From positions 62,001 to 126,000 of the forward strand of contig CAVXAB010000004.1 of the NCBI GenBank assembly GCA_963759545.1: 64,000 nt of DNA, in the 5' to 3' direction. The notes under the pieces are model-generated. The model did not search any database. It had not been told where the DNA came from and saw only the letters and a program-made list of their open reading frames with translations. Shown here in pieces: positions 15,671 through 24,584 of the stretch. The stretch comes from Trebonia sp963759545 (GTDB lineage: Bacteria; Actinomycetota; Actinomycetes; Streptosporangiales; Streptosporangiaceae). Within the stretch, counting starts at the first letter, position 1; every line of letters starts with the position of its first letter. The translations under genes and the position numbers were made by a program.

Positions 15671-16275
15671 GTAGTTCCTCCCACCACGGGTCCGCCAGCC
15701 ACGGGACCTCTCACCACGGGACGTCCGGTCATCGCCGCCCGGACGGTTGCCTCCCTGGCCCGCCTCGCCTCGATGGCGGGGGCGCGCCACAGGTGGCAGA
15801 TCGCCAGGGCCAGGGCGTCGGCGGCGTCGGCCGGCTTGGGCCGGTCGGTCATCCGCAGCAGCCGCATGACCATCAGCGTCACCTGATCCTTGTCGGCCCG
15901 GCCGCTGCCGGTCACCGCCGCCTTGACCTCGCTCGGCGTGTGCAGGGCCACCGGCAGGCCGCGCCTGGCGGCACAGACGATCGCGACGGCGCCGGCCTGC
16001 GCGGTGCCCATCACGGTCCGCACGTTGTTCTGGCTGAACACCCGCTCCACCGCCACCGTGTCCGGACGGTACTCGGTCAGCCAGCGCTCGATTTCTTCCT
16101 CGATGGCCAGCAGCCTGCCCGCGATGTCCTGGTCCGCGTCGGTGCGGACCACGCCGGTGGCGACGAGGCTGGGCGGTCGTCCAGGGACCCCTTCGACCAC
16201 GCCGAGGCCGCACCGCGTGAGGCCAGGGTCGACGCCGAGGACGCGGGACGGCGGGCGCGCGGCATAGCCGGTCAC
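15667..16275 (-). CDS. ruvC: Crossover junction endodeoxyribonuclease RuvC
   Basis: Resolves Holliday junctions by paired nicks. Acidic catalytic residues are visible in GVDPGLTRCG (Asp16), VAVERVF (Glu77) and the DAADALALAICH cluster near residue 150. The GTG at 16275 gives about 202 residues; the frame runs open much further upstream but with no conserved sequence, and another GTG is 9 bp upstream. A C-terminal tail (GRPVVRGPVAGGPVVGG) is low-complexity. The stop overlaps the ruvA start. Confidence 0.93.
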   Translation of the reverse strand: MTGYAARPPSRVLGVDPGLTRCGLGVVEGVPGRPPSLVATGVVRTDADQDIAGRLLAIEEEIERWLTEYRPDTVAVERVFSQNNVRTVMGTAQAGAVAIVCAARRGLPVALHTPSEVKAAVTGSGRADKDQVTLMVMRLLRMTDRPKPADAADALALAICHLWRAPAIEARRAREATVRAAMTGRPVVRGPVAGGPVVGGTT

Positions 16276-16397
16276 CGCGTGCACCAGGTCATCGCGCCCC
16301 ACCGTCCCGTCTGCCAGCGAACACCTGTTCGCCACCCTACCGCGCCGCCGCCCGGCGCGCTCGCATCGTCGGGTCGTGTCCCCGCGCCAGTCTCGGG

Positions 16398-17609
16398 CTA
16401 GAAGTCGTCGAGCATGAACGAGGTCGCGGCGAAGGCCGTGTCCAGCGCGACGGCGGACTCCGTTGTGCCGCCCGACGCGAGGCCGGCCAGGCGCAGCGTC
16501 GCGACGGGAGTACCGGCGTAGAGGGCCGCCACGCCGCGGGGGCCCAGGGTGAGGGGGGCAGGCGAAGGCACGCCATCGTTCGGAGTGAGCGCGCCGGTGC
16601 CGTCGGCGACGGTCAGCTGCCAGCGACCGGAGTTGGCGGGGCGGTTCTGGTCGTGGATTTCGAGCGGCACGCTGGCGGAGACTCCCGGCGGGAAGCCCCT
16701 GGCGGCGATCGCCGCCGCGGCGTCGACCACGCGGAGCATCCACATCGAGCGGCGGGTGATCGTGGCGTCGCGTTCCCTGGTGAGCCACCAGAACGGGTCA
16801 TCCGGGCCGGTCAAGCCGCTGACGTTGTCGGTCGTCGAGCTGTGTGAGGCGATGACCGACCAGAGGGCGCGCAGCGTTTCCTGTGTCCTGGCGTGGACGC
16901 GTTCCACCCATAGGTCGTCGCCTGCCCACCGGTAGGCGGCGAAGCCGTCGTCGCCCGCCAGGTAGGAGTACAGGTCCTCGCGGCCGAGCCACTGCGCGGC
17001 CGGGCCCTCGTCCCAGGTCAACGGGCCGGCGTCGCGGGCGGCGCGGTGGCTTTGCGCCATGACGTTGATAACCGTCGCGACGTCGGCGGGCGCGGCCCGG
17101 CGGACGGGGACATCCTGGTGGCCGGTTCCACCGCCACGCGCCGCCTTGTCCGGCTCGGTGAGGCCGCGCAGCGCGCCGGCCGGGACGGAGAACTTGTGCC
17201 GTCCGCCCGCCAGTTCCCAGCCGAGCGAGCGGTAGATCGGCATCGTGGCGGGGTAGAGCGCCGACAGCGGGTAGCCGCGCTCGGCGATGCGGTGAAGCAT
17301 CTCGGTCATGAGCGTGCGGCCGATGCCCCTGCCCCGGTGCTCGGGCGCGACCTTGACGCTGGCGACCCCGCCCATCTTGACCGGCCGGCCGACCCAGTAC
17401 TGCCGCATGTCGTGCAGCATGGCCGCCCCCGCGGGCGCCCCGTTGACGAACGCCCCGAGAAACATCCCCTGGCCTGCCCGCAGCCGCGCGACGTGCAGCC
17501 AGCTGGCCTTCTGCTGCGGCGAGTAAATGCCGAAGGCCCGCTGGCTGAGGTCCATCTGGGCGTCGAAGTCGTCGTCGAGGCCGATCGGGCGGATTTCCAC
17601 GTCAGTCAC
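16398..17609 (-). CDS. Eis-like GNAT acetyltransferase with sterol-carrier-type C-terminus
   Basis: A 403-residue multi-domain acetyltransferase resembling Eis enzymes (N-terminal GNAT, second GNAT-like region, C-terminal SCP2-like domain). The acetyl-CoA loop reads VKVAPEHRGRGIGRTLM; LYPATMPIYRSLGWE follows. The protein ends in the typical Eis C-terminal region, FAATSFMLDDF. Eis members acetylate amines such as aminoglycosides or peptides, but the substrate here is unknown. The start is GTG. A 410-bp region with element R1 copy 2 precedes the gene. Confidence 0.82.
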   Translation of the reverse strand: MTDVEIRPIGLDDDFDAQMDLSQRAFGIYSPQQKASWLHVARLRAGQGMFLGAFVNGAPAGAAMLHDMRQYWVGRPVKMGGVASVKVAPEHRGRGIGRTLMTEMLHRIAERGYPLSALYPATMPIYRSLGWELAGGRHKFSVPAGALRGLTEPDKAARGGGTGHQDVPVRRAAPADVATVINVMAQSHRAARDAGPLTWDEGPAAQWLGREDLYSYLAGDDGFAAYRWAGDDLWVERVHARTQETLRALWSVIASHSSTTDNVSGLTGPDDPFWWLTRERDATITRRSMWMLRVVDAAAAIAARGFPPGVSASVPLEIHDQNRPANSGRWQLTVADGTGALTPNDGVPSPAPLTLGPRGVAALYAGTPVATLRLAGLASGGTTESAVALDTAFAATSFMLDDF

Positions 17610-18019
17610 GAGCTACCTACCCTACGACCCAAGGGATCGACCGAAGATCATGTAAGGCCTCGGGCGAGGATTGCGGGTCATACGCGGGCCAGGCGCCGCC
17701 ACGGCCACGAGCGAGGCGGACATTTCGACCACCTATTCGCAAAACACCCCGCAGATCCGGACACCCGGCATGATCGAGGGTCATACGCGGCGCTATTAGA
17801 CGCTTTTGACCCTCAATATCCCCGTATACCCCACGGGGGTATATGAGCAATGAGGCGCCCGAAGAGACGCCTCCCATGACAAGGGCTTTTGAGCGGCCCG
17901 ACGTGGGCAGACGCGGGGCGCGGGGGGTGGATCCGCGCGCGTTCGGGGCCCGGGATGGGTTTAACCGGGCACCGACTGCGCGCGGAAACACCCCTAAGCC
18001 CCGCGTCAGCGCAAAAACG
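17610..18019. other. Intergenic region upstream of the Eis-like gene
   Basis: 410 bp between yebC (stop 18020) and the acetyltransferase, both minus strand. It contains element R1 copy 2 (17771-17842) and, at about 17677-17694, another GGGTCATACGCGG stretch resembling one arm of it. No gene is supported. Confidence 0.6.
17771..17842 (-). repeat. Dispersed element R1, copy 2
   Basis: Read on the minus strand: ATACCCCCGTGGGGTAT (17826-17842), a 13-nt spacer, then arms GAGGGTCA and TGACCCTC (near 17776-17813), then CGATCA. The palindrome is identical to copy 1 and the stem start GGGTCAAA is shared; the loop side differs. Confidence 0.75.
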
Positions 18020-18772
18020 TTAGGCGAGCTTCTCCATGATGTCGTCGCTCACGTTGTAGTTCGCGTAGACGTCCTGGACGTCGTCGGAGTCCTCCAGGGC
18101 GTCGATCATCTTGAGTACCTTGCGGGCCTGGTCCTCGTCGAGGTCGATCTCGCTGCTCGGCAGGAACGCCGCGTCGGCCGACTCGTAGTCGATGCCGGCC
18201 TCCTGCAGGGCGGTGCGGACCGCGACCAGGTCGGTCGGCTCGGAGATGACCTCGAAGGACTCGCCGAGGTCGGTGACCTCCTCGGCGCCCGCGTCGAGGA
18301 CCGCCATCAGGACGTCGTCCTCTGACAGCTCCTTCGTCTTCTCGACGACGATCACGCCCTTGCGGTTGAACAGGTACGACACCGAGCCCGGGTCGGCCAT
18401 CCGGCCGCCGTTGCGGGTGAACGCCACCCGGACGTCGCTCGCCGCCCGGTTGCGGTTGTCGGTGAGGCACTCCACCAGGACCGCCACGCCACCGGGGCCG
18501 TAGCCCTCGTAGGTGATGTTCTCGTACTGCGCGCCGCCGGCCTCCTGGCCGGAGCCGCGCTTGACCGCGCGGTCGATGTTCTCGTTCGGCACCGAGGACT
18601 TCTTGGCCTTCTGGATGGCGTCGAAGAGCGTCGGGTTGCCGGCCGGGTCGCCGCCACCAGTGCGGGCGGCCACCTCGACGTTCTTGATCAGCTTGGCGAA
18701 CAGCTTGCCGCGCTTAGCGTCGACCACCGCCTTCTTGTGCTTGGTGGTGGCCCACTTGGAATGGCCGCTCAT
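18020..18772 (-). CDS. yebC: YebC/PmpR-family protein
   Basis: A 250-residue TACO1/YebC family member. Family proteins are described as transcriptional regulators and more recently as ribosome-associated factors helping translation of proline-rich stretches. The start MSGHSKWATTKHKKAVVDAKRGKLFAKL is diagnostic, as is PNENIDRAVKRGSG. Its start overlaps the pdxT stop (ATGA), and the pdxS-pdxT-yebC order matches other actinobacteria, where yebC is near ruvC. Confidence 0.94.
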   Translation of the reverse strand: MSGHSKWATTKHKKAVVDAKRGKLFAKLIKNVEVAARTGGGDPAGNPTLFDAIQKAKKSSVPNENIDRAVKRGSGQEAGGAQYENITYEGYGPGGVAVLVECLTDNRNRAASDVRVAFTRNGGRMADPGSVSYLFNRKGVIVVEKTKELSEDDVLMAVLDAGAEEVTDLGESFEVISEPTDLVAVRTALQEAGIDYESADAAFLPSSEIDLDEDQARKVLKMIDALEDSDDVQDVYANYNVSDDIMEKLA

Positions 18773-19425
18773 GACGTTCCCTTCACCATCTTGACGAACA
18801 GCTCGTGAATGCGCCGGTCCGGGGTCAGTTCCGGATGGAACGCGGTCGCGAGAAGCGGACCCTGCCGGACGGCGATGATCCTACCGTTATCCTCGCCGAG
18901 CACGGTGACTTCCTCGCCCGCTTGCTCCACCCAGGGCGCCCGGATGAACACCGCGTGGAACGGCGCCACCTCTTCAGTGGCGGCACCGGCGGCACCGAGG
19001 GCACCGCCGGCACCCGCGGTGCCGCCGTCGCCGTCGCCGTCGCCGTCGAGGCGCAGCAAGACGTCGCGCTCGAAGGAGTCCACCTGACGGCCGAAGGCGT
19101 TGCGCCGCGCGGTCATGTCGATGCCGCCGAAGGTCTGCTGGCCCGCCACGCCGTCCCGCAGGCGGTCGGCGAGCATGATCAGCCCCGCGCACGAGCCGAA
19201 CGCGGGCATGCCGTCGGCGATGACCTTGCGCACCGGGTCAAGCAGGTCGAACGCGGTCGCCAGCTTCCACAGGGTGGTCGACTCCCCGCCGGGGATGACC
19301 AGGCCGTCGACCGACTCGATCTCGGCCAGGCGGCGAACCGGCTTCGCGGTGGCGCCTGACTCTTCGAGCGCGCGCACGTGCTCGCGGACATCGCCTTGCA
19401 GCGCGAGTACTCCAATGACCGCCAA
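18769..19425 (-). CDS. pdxT: Pyridoxal 5'-phosphate synthase glutaminase subunit PdxT
   Basis: Glutaminase that feeds ammonia to PdxS for PLP synthesis. Motifs are LALQGDVREH, PGGESTT (45-51), the nucleophile elbow GSCAGLIM with Cys79, and the C-terminal FHPELT His/Glu pair. The start is TTG at 19425 with AAGGGA upstream. A Gly/Asp/Ala insert (GDGDGDGGTAGAGG onward, residues about 129-152) makes it longer (218) than the usual 190-200. Element copy B ends 11 bp upstream, so the leader probably includes it. Confidence 0.94.
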   Translation of the reverse strand: MAVIGVLALQGDVREHVRALEESGATAKPVRRLAEIESVDGLVIPGGESTTLWKLATAFDLLDPVRKVIADGMPAFGSCAGLIMLADRLRDGVAGQQTFGGIDMTARRNAFGRQVDSFERDVLLRLDGDGDGDGGTAGAGGALGAAGAATEEVAPFHAVFIRAPWVEQAGEEVTVLGEDNGRIIAVRQGPLLATAFHPELTPDRRIHELFVKMVKGTS

Positions 19426-19436
19426 GAAAGTCCCTT

Positions 19437-19515
19437 TCCCCCGGGGGAATGATCCCCCCGGTGACCCCCCAAATCATGGAGGGACATCGTCCCCCCATTG
19501 CCCCCCTACGGGGGG
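19437..19515 (-). repeat. Three-hairpin G/C-tract element, copy B (pdxT leader)
   Basis: On the minus strand: HP1 CCCCCC/GGGGGG with loop GTA; HP2 ATGGGGGGAC/GTCCCTCCAT with loop GAT, pairing fully if one G-U is allowed; spacer GATTTGGGGGGT; HP3 CCGGGGG/CCCCCGG with loop GATCATT. Compared with copy A, the inner HP2 pair changes on both sides (AG/CT versus AC/GT), and HP2 is a pair longer, so the reading frames are not conserved. Confidence 0.8.
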
Positions 19516-19651
19516 ACTCGCACAAATCGCTCGCCCCCCGCGCGGTGGCTCGGGTTAAAGCGCTGTGGCTGAGGTTAAGGCATGCGCGAACGCTGCCGTA
19601 GTCCGGGGTTTTGCATGTACAACAGCCGAACGGGGGCGTGTGTTCCCGGCC

Positions 19652-20620
19652 TTACCAGCCGCGGCTGGCGTAGTGCTGCTCGGCGGGCAGCGTGTCGATG
19701 TTGATGCCGACCATGGCCTCGCCGAGGCCACGGGAGACCTTCGCGATCACGTCGGGGTCATCGTGGAACGTGGTCGCCTTGACGATCGCGGCCGCGCGCT
19801 TGGCCGGGTCACCCGACTTGAAGATGCCCGAGCCGACGAAGACGCCCTCCGCGCCGAGCTGCATCATCATCGCGGCGTCGGCCGGGGTCGCGATGCCGCC
19901 CGCGGTGAACAGCACGACCGGCAGCTTGCCCGCCTTGGCCACCTCCGCGACCAGGTCGTACGGCGCCTGGAGGTCCTTGGCCGCGGTGAACAGCTCCTCC
20001 TCGGGCAGGCTCGCGAGACGGCGAATGCCCTGGCTAAGCGAGCGCATGTGCCTGGTGGCCTCGATCACGTTGCCCGTGCCCGCCTCGCCCTTGGAGCGGA
20101 TCATCGCGGCGCCCTCGGCGATCCGGCGCAGCGCCTCGCCGAGGTTGGTCGCGCCGCAGACGAACGGGACGGTGAACTTCCACTTGTCCACGTGGTGCGC
20201 CTCGTCGGCGGGGCTGAGCACCTCGGACTCGTCGATGTAGTCGATGCCGAGCGACTGCAGCACCTGGGCCTCGACGAAGTGACCGATCCGGCACTTGGCC
20301 ATGACCGGGATCGACACGGCGCTGATGATGCCCTCGACCATGTCCGGGTCGCTCATCCTGGCGATGCCGCCCTGCGCGCGGATGTCGGCGGGCACCCGCT
20401 CAAGCGCCATCACGGCGACCGCGCCGGCGTCCTCGGCGATCTTGGCCTGGTCAGGCGTCACCACGTCCATGATCACGCCGCCCTTGAGCATCTCGGCCAT
20501 GCCGCGCTTGACGCGTGCGGTGCCGGTCTCTGGCCCAGTGCTTTCAACCACAGGACCGGCGGCCTGAGAACTGGGCGTTACGTCGGCGGTGGACACGTCA
20601 AAACCTCCTGGGACGGGCAT
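19652..20620 (-). CDS. pdxS: Pyridoxal 5'-phosphate synthase lyase subunit PdxS
   Basis: Core subunit that builds PLP from ribose 5-phosphate, glyceraldehyde 3-phosphate and ammonia. It has RVKRGMAEMLKGGVIMDVV, the substrate lysine in VMAKCRIGHF, and the phosphate-binding GGIATPADAAMMMQLGAEGVFVGSGIF. At 322 residues it is near the usual 290-305 plus a 35-residue variable N-terminus. pdxT follows after 226 bp that include element copy B. Confidence 0.97.
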   Translation of the reverse strand: MPVPGGFDVSTADVTPSSQAAGPVVESTGPETGTARVKRGMAEMLKGGVIMDVVTPDQAKIAEDAGAVAVMALERVPADIRAQGGIARMSDPDMVEGIISAVSIPVMAKCRIGHFVEAQVLQSLGIDYIDESEVLSPADEAHHVDKWKFTVPFVCGATNLGEALRRIAEGAAMIRSKGEAGTGNVIEATRHMRSLSQGIRRLASLPEEELFTAAKDLQAPYDLVAEVAKAGKLPVVLFTAGGIATPADAAMMMQLGAEGVFVGSGIFKSGDPAKRAAAIVKATTFHDDPDVIAKVSRGLGEAMVGINIDTLPAEQHYASRGW

Positions 20621-20686
20621 GTGCTTGCCTCCATCGTATGTCGTCCCAGGCGAGAGGCGGTTCCGCCGATTGGCTCTAACGTGGCC

Positions 20687-21223
20687 CTATTCGATGCCCT
20701 CGCCGGTGATGGCGTCGTCCATGTCGAAGAACTCTGGCTGCTTCGCGCTGCCCGACAGGTGCAGCACCTTGGCCAGCGGACGGCGGCGCGCGTCGACCGT
20801 GCGGCCGGCCAGGTCGTTGTAGAACTTGCGGGCGATGAACACCTGCTGCGCGGCCGCCTCGACCTCGGCGACGAGTTCGGCCGCGCCATCGTCGCCGGCG
20901 AACTCCTTGCGGAAGTCGGGGTCGCCAAGGGTGGCGCGCAGCAGGCGGGTCAGGTCGGACTCGGCCAGGTCACGCTCTGCCTGGCCGACCTGCCTGGCGC
21001 GGCGGACCGCATCGCCGAGCAGCAGGGACGCCGCCGGGTCGAGCAGGCCGGAGGAGGCGAGCTCGGACGCGGCCGAGGCCCGCCTGACCAGGGCGAGGTC
21101 GAGCGCGGTGCGGGCCGCCTCCACGCGGTTGTGCAGCCGGTCGAGGCGGCTGGCCCGCCAGGAGACGTAGAAGGTCCACAAGACGACGGCCAGCACGACG
21201 AGCACGATGATCGTCAAGGTCAT
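20687..21223 (-). CDS. LemA-like membrane-anchored protein
   Basis: 178 residues: one N-terminal membrane span (4-19, TIIVLVVLAVVLWTFYVSW), then a long helical domain (RLHNRVEAARTALDLALVRR) and a C-terminal block ARKFYNDLAGRTVDARRRPLAKVLHL, then FFDMDD. The topology and C-terminal block resemble LemA proteins, whose function is poorly known. It sits between pdxS and the PIM genes, a place often held by conserved actinobacterial membrane proteins. Confidence 0.6.
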   Translation of the reverse strand: MTLTIIVLVVLAVVLWTFYVSWRASRLDRLHNRVEAARTALDLALVRRASAASELASSGLLDPAASLLLGDAVRRARQVGQAERDLAESDLTRLLRATLGDPDFRKEFAGDDGAAELVAEVEAAAQQVFIARKFYNDLAGRTVDARRRPLAKVLHLSGSAKQPEFFDMDDAITGEGIE

Positions 21224-21295
21224 CGAGCGGCCTCACTTCTTGCTGTTATCCGACAAGGGGTGGTCGTGGGCTCATGTCCCGGCCGAGAATTCGGA

Positions 21296-21343
21296 GATAG
21301 TGGATCGCTATGCACGCTATAGCGTGTACAGGTATCCGCTATC
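21296..21343. repeat. 48-nt palindromic element P48, copy 1
   Basis: The ends GATAGTGGAT and ATCCGCTATC enclose a 28-nt core centred on GCACGCTATAGCGTG; about 19 of 24 positions pair. The same 48-nt length, the same left end and the CTATAG centre recur at 51556-51603. It is in the gap between pimA (stop 21367) and the LemA-like gene (start 21223). Confidence 0.75.
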
Positions 21344-21366
21344 CCGGAGCGGCCCGAGCGGCACGC

Positions 21367-22495
21367 TCATTCGGCGATGCTCACCGTGGTGCGGCCGAGG
21401 ACGACCGTCTCGTACACGCTCAGCACGTTCCGCGCGACTGTCCCCCAGTCGTAGTCGGCTACCGCGTCGAGGGCGGCGAACGACAGCTCCGCGCGGCGGG
21501 CGGGGTCATCGAGTAGCCGCCCCGCCACCCGGGCCAGGTCGCCGGAGTCGCCGGTGACGAACAGCTCGCCTGCCTGGCCGCCCCGGAGCACGTCGCGGAA
21601 CGCGGTGATGTCGGACGCCACGATCGGCAGGCCCGGCCGCCATCGCCTCGGCGGTGACGATGCCGAAGGACTCGCCGCCCGTGTTCGGCGAGCAGAAGAC
21701 GTCGACGGAGTGGAGCACGCGGACCTTGTCCTCTTCCGACACCTCGCCGAGGAACACGGCGCTGTCGCGCAGTTCCGCCGGGAGCGAGCGCCGCTGCTCG
21801 TCGATGTCGCCATGGCCGGCGATGAGCAGCCGCAGTCCCGGGCGACCAGGCGCGAGCAGCTCGAAGGCGCGCAGCAGCACCGCGAGGCCCTTGCGCGGCT
21901 CGTCCATCCGGCCGAGGAAGCCGATCGCGCCGCCCTCGCCCGGCCAGCCTTCCAGGGGGTCGGCGTGCAGGTAGCGGCGGGTGGCGACCCCGTTGGGGAT
22001 CAGCACCGCGTCGCCGCCCAGGTGCTCGACGAACGTCGACCTGGCGGCCTCGGAGACCGCGATCCTGCCGTCGATCTTCTCAAGCGCGGAGCGGAGCACC
22101 GGCTGGGTGGCGAGCAGCACCCTGGACTTGCGCATCGCGGTGTGCACGGTCGCCACGATCGGTCCTGAGGCCACCCAGCAGGCCAGCAGCGACAGCGAGG
22201 GCACGGCGGGCTCGTGCACGTGCAGCACGTCGAAGTTGCCGTCGCGCAGCCAGCGCCGCACCCGGTGCGTCGACAGCGGGCCGAACGCGAGCCTGGCCAC
22301 CGACCCGTTGTACGGGACGGGCATCGCCTTGCCCGCGGGGACGACGTAGGGCGGGAGCGGGCGGTCCTCGTCGGCGGGCGCGATCACCGAGACCTCGTGG
22401 CCGAGTTCGATCAGCGCCTCGGCCAGGTCCCTGATGTGCTGCTGCACGCCGCCTGGCACGTCCCACGAGTACGGGCACGCGATGCCTATCCGCAC
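21367..22495 (-). CDS. pimA: Phosphatidyl-myo-inositol mannosyltransferase PimA (frameshifted)
   Basis: GT4 enzyme that adds the first mannose to phosphatidylinositol in PIM synthesis. The GTG at 22495 begins the GT-B N-domain: VRIGIACPYSWDVPGGVQQHIRDLAEAL. Later come GFLGRMDEPRKGL, FCSPNTGGESFGIV and the C-terminal LPIVASDITAFRDVL. A frame change near 21634 (GGCCGGGCCTG) splits the gene; one extra base restores AEAMAAG-LPIVASD. It is third in pgsA-patA-pimA, the gene order known from mycobacteria. Confidence 0.92.
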
Positions 22496-22512
22496 GGGCG
22501 CGCCCCCCGAGC

Positions 22513-22556
22513 TTGCGCGCCCGATGGCAAAAACCGCCATCGTATCGGGCGCGCAA
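22513..22556. repeat. Inverted repeat between patA and pimA
   Basis: Perfect 13-nt arms TTGCGCGCCCGAT (22513-22525) and ATCGGGCGCGCAA (22544-22556) with a second GATGGC/GCCATC pairing option inside. It lies just upstream of the pimA GTG and next to element copy C, so the roughly 105-bp patA-pimA spacer is highly structured. Confidence 0.65.
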
Positions 22557-22564
22557 CTCGGCCG

Positions 22565-22605
22565 TCCCCCGGGGGGACGACCCCCCGTACCCCCCGCCAG
22601 GTCAT
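22565..22605 (-). repeat. G/C-tract element, partial copy C (between patA and pimA)
   Basis: On the minus strand it keeps CATGACCTGG, a G-tract and the third hairpin, here GGGGGG-TCGT-CCCCCC, followed by GGGGGA. HP1 and HP2 are not recognisable. Orientation relative to the downstream gene (pimA) matches copies A and B. Confidence 0.6.
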
Positions 22606-23623
22606 GCGCCGTCCCCGTTCGCCGCAGCGCGCCGGTGCCGTTCGCCGGCAGCGCCCCGGTCCTGGCGCGGCTGCGGGCAAGCCGCTCAGGGTCGAGGTCG
22701 TTGACGAAGACCTTCTGCAGCATGTGCCAGTCCTCTGGGTGCTCGCGGATCGCCTGCTCGAAGACCGTGGCGAGGGCCTGGGTCATCGCGGCGGCCTTCT
22801 CCTTGCGGGTGCCCTCGGCGGGAACGGGGATCTCGTCGTACACATGGGCGGCCCACTCGGCCTCGCCGACGAACCAGCAGGACACGGGCATCAGCGCCGC
22901 GCCGGTTTGTACGGCGAGGGCCGCCGCGCCGGCCGGGAACAGCGCCTTCTCGCCAAGGAAATCGACCTCAACGCCGGTGTCGGACAGGTCTCTGTCGGCG
23001 ATGATGGTGACCAGCTTTCCCGCCCGCAGCCGCTGGGCCATCACTCCGAACGGGTGCGGGCCGCCTGTGGTCGGCACCACTTCCATGCCAAGGCCTTCGC
23101 GGAACGCGAGGAACTTCTGGTACACCGACTCTGGCTTGAGCCGCTCGGCCGGCGCGGTGATCGACCCGGCGCCCACCAGGATCACCCAGCGGCCCGCCTG
23201 CTCGAAGTCGCCCATGTGCGGCAGCGCGTAGATGACACCGCGGCCGTTCTTCATGTGCTCCAGGGTCAGGTCGACGTTCTCCTGGTTGACGTGCATGCCG
23301 GCCCGGATGCGCTCATCGGGGATGATCTGCAGGCGGAAGGTCTCCAGGTAATAGCGGGCGTAGGAGCGCATGACCGCGCGCGACAGCGCCCGCAACTCCG
23401 CGCCGAACTCGCTGGGGGGAAGGGAGGCGGCCGAAGTCGTTCTGAGGACTCTTACCAGGTTGCCCTCGAGGACCTGCACCCCGGGACCCTGGCGGCGCCA
23501 GGCGACGTCGGCTCCGAAGTTGAAGAGCGCGCGCGCCACCGACTCGGGTAGGCGGCACACCAGGTTCCAGCCGGCGCCGAACGCCGCGCTGGACAGGCGC
23601 TCCCTGAACGTTTCCGTTTCCAT
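22602..23623 (-). CDS. patA: PIM acyltransferase PatA (LpxL/HtrB superfamily)
   Basis: Membrane-associated acyltransferase that palmitoylates the first mannose of PIM. It shows the LABLAT-type motif YALPHMGDFEQAG (catalytic His/Asp), IIADRDLSDTGVEVDFLG, and C-terminal EHPEDWHMLQKVFVNDLDPERL. The ATG at 23623 overlaps the pgsA TGA (TGATG). In the given sequence the frame stays open into pimA; a one-base slip near 22620 would give an ending AANGDGA and a TGA at 22602, which I take as the real stop, so the 3' end is tentative. Confidence 0.85.
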
Positions 23624-24388
23624 CAGGCTTCCTCTGACTGCGCGGGGGCGGACTGTGCCGTCGGGGACTCGGCTGGCGCGGACTGCCCCGCCGCGGCCTG
23701 GGCCGTGGGCCCGCGCGGCCTGCGCCGCCGCGGCCTGTGCCGCCGTGGGCTCCGCCGCCGTGGCCTGGGCCGTCGCGGACCCGGTCGTCGCCGACTTGGC
23801 CTTGGCGTCCACGTACACCGCGCGCATCCGCTGGTAGAGCGTGAACGCCGTGCCCGCGGCGAGCCCCCACATGCCGATCGGCAGGACGTACGGGATGCCG
23901 AGGCCGGAAAGGCCGATGCTGGTGAGTCCGATGATCAGGCGCTCGGGTCGCTCGATCACGCCGACGTCCGCATTCAGGCCGAGGGCCTCGGCGCGGGCCT
24001 TCACGTAGGACACGCTCATGCCGCCGGCCAGGCAGAACAGGCTGACCACGCCGAGCAGGTGGTCGGTGCGCATGAACCAGATCGTGATGCCGCCGAAGAC
24101 GGCCGCGTCGCCGAGCCGGTCCATCGTCGAGTCGAGGAACGCGCCGTACCTGCCCGAGCTGCCCTTGATGCGCGCGAGCTGGCCGTCGAGCATGTCGGTG
24201 AAGGTGAAGACGGTCGCGGTCGCGGCGCCAGGGAACAGCCAGCCGATGGGAAACATCGCCAGCGTCGCCGCGGAGACGCCGACGGTGCCGGCGACCGTGA
24301 TCATGTTCGGCGTGACCGGCGTGCGCGCGAGCCCCTGCACGATGGGGCCGAACAGCCGCGCGAAGAAGGGACGGAGGAAGTTCAGCAT
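23623..24388 (-). CDS. pgsA: Phosphatidylinositol phosphate synthase (CDP-alcohol phosphotransferase; frameshifted tail)
   Basis: Makes phosphatidylinositol phosphate from CDP-diacylglycerol. The CDP-alcohol phosphotransferase signature appears as DMLDGQLAR then GAFLDSTMDR (Asp-rich, G and D spacing), with several membrane spans. The ATG at 24388 (MLNFLRPFFARLF) is the family start. The C-terminus is an Ala/Gln/Thr-rich tail. A slip near 23710 takes the frame into patA; the correct frame ends AQSEEA at the TGA of the TGATG overlap. First gene of pgsA-patA-pimA. Confidence 0.9.
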
Positions 24389-24584
24389 GGCCGAATAGAA
24401 TCTTACTGCGGACGCTGCCCGCCGGCTGGACTGCCCCTCCTGCACGCGAACCCGTCGCTGTCAGCTTCGCCGCCTACCGGTGAACACCGGCTGTCTCTCA
24501 GCTACTGGGGGGTCTTGTGGTAACGCGCCCGTCGGGTTCACGCTGTGCTTACGAAAGCTCATCGAGCGCGAGGAGGCGACGAGA

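Noticed and set aside
19565..21322. A 585-residue plus-strand open frame across pdxS and the LemA-like gene
   Set aside because: Antisense shadow in high-GC DNA; the minus-strand PdxS is unambiguous.
21506..24445. A natural three-enzyme fusion PgsA-PatA-PimA
   Set aside because: Alternative frames give natural ends (AQSEEA-stop overlapping the PatA ATG; AANGDGA-stop for PatA), so two indels explain the run-on.
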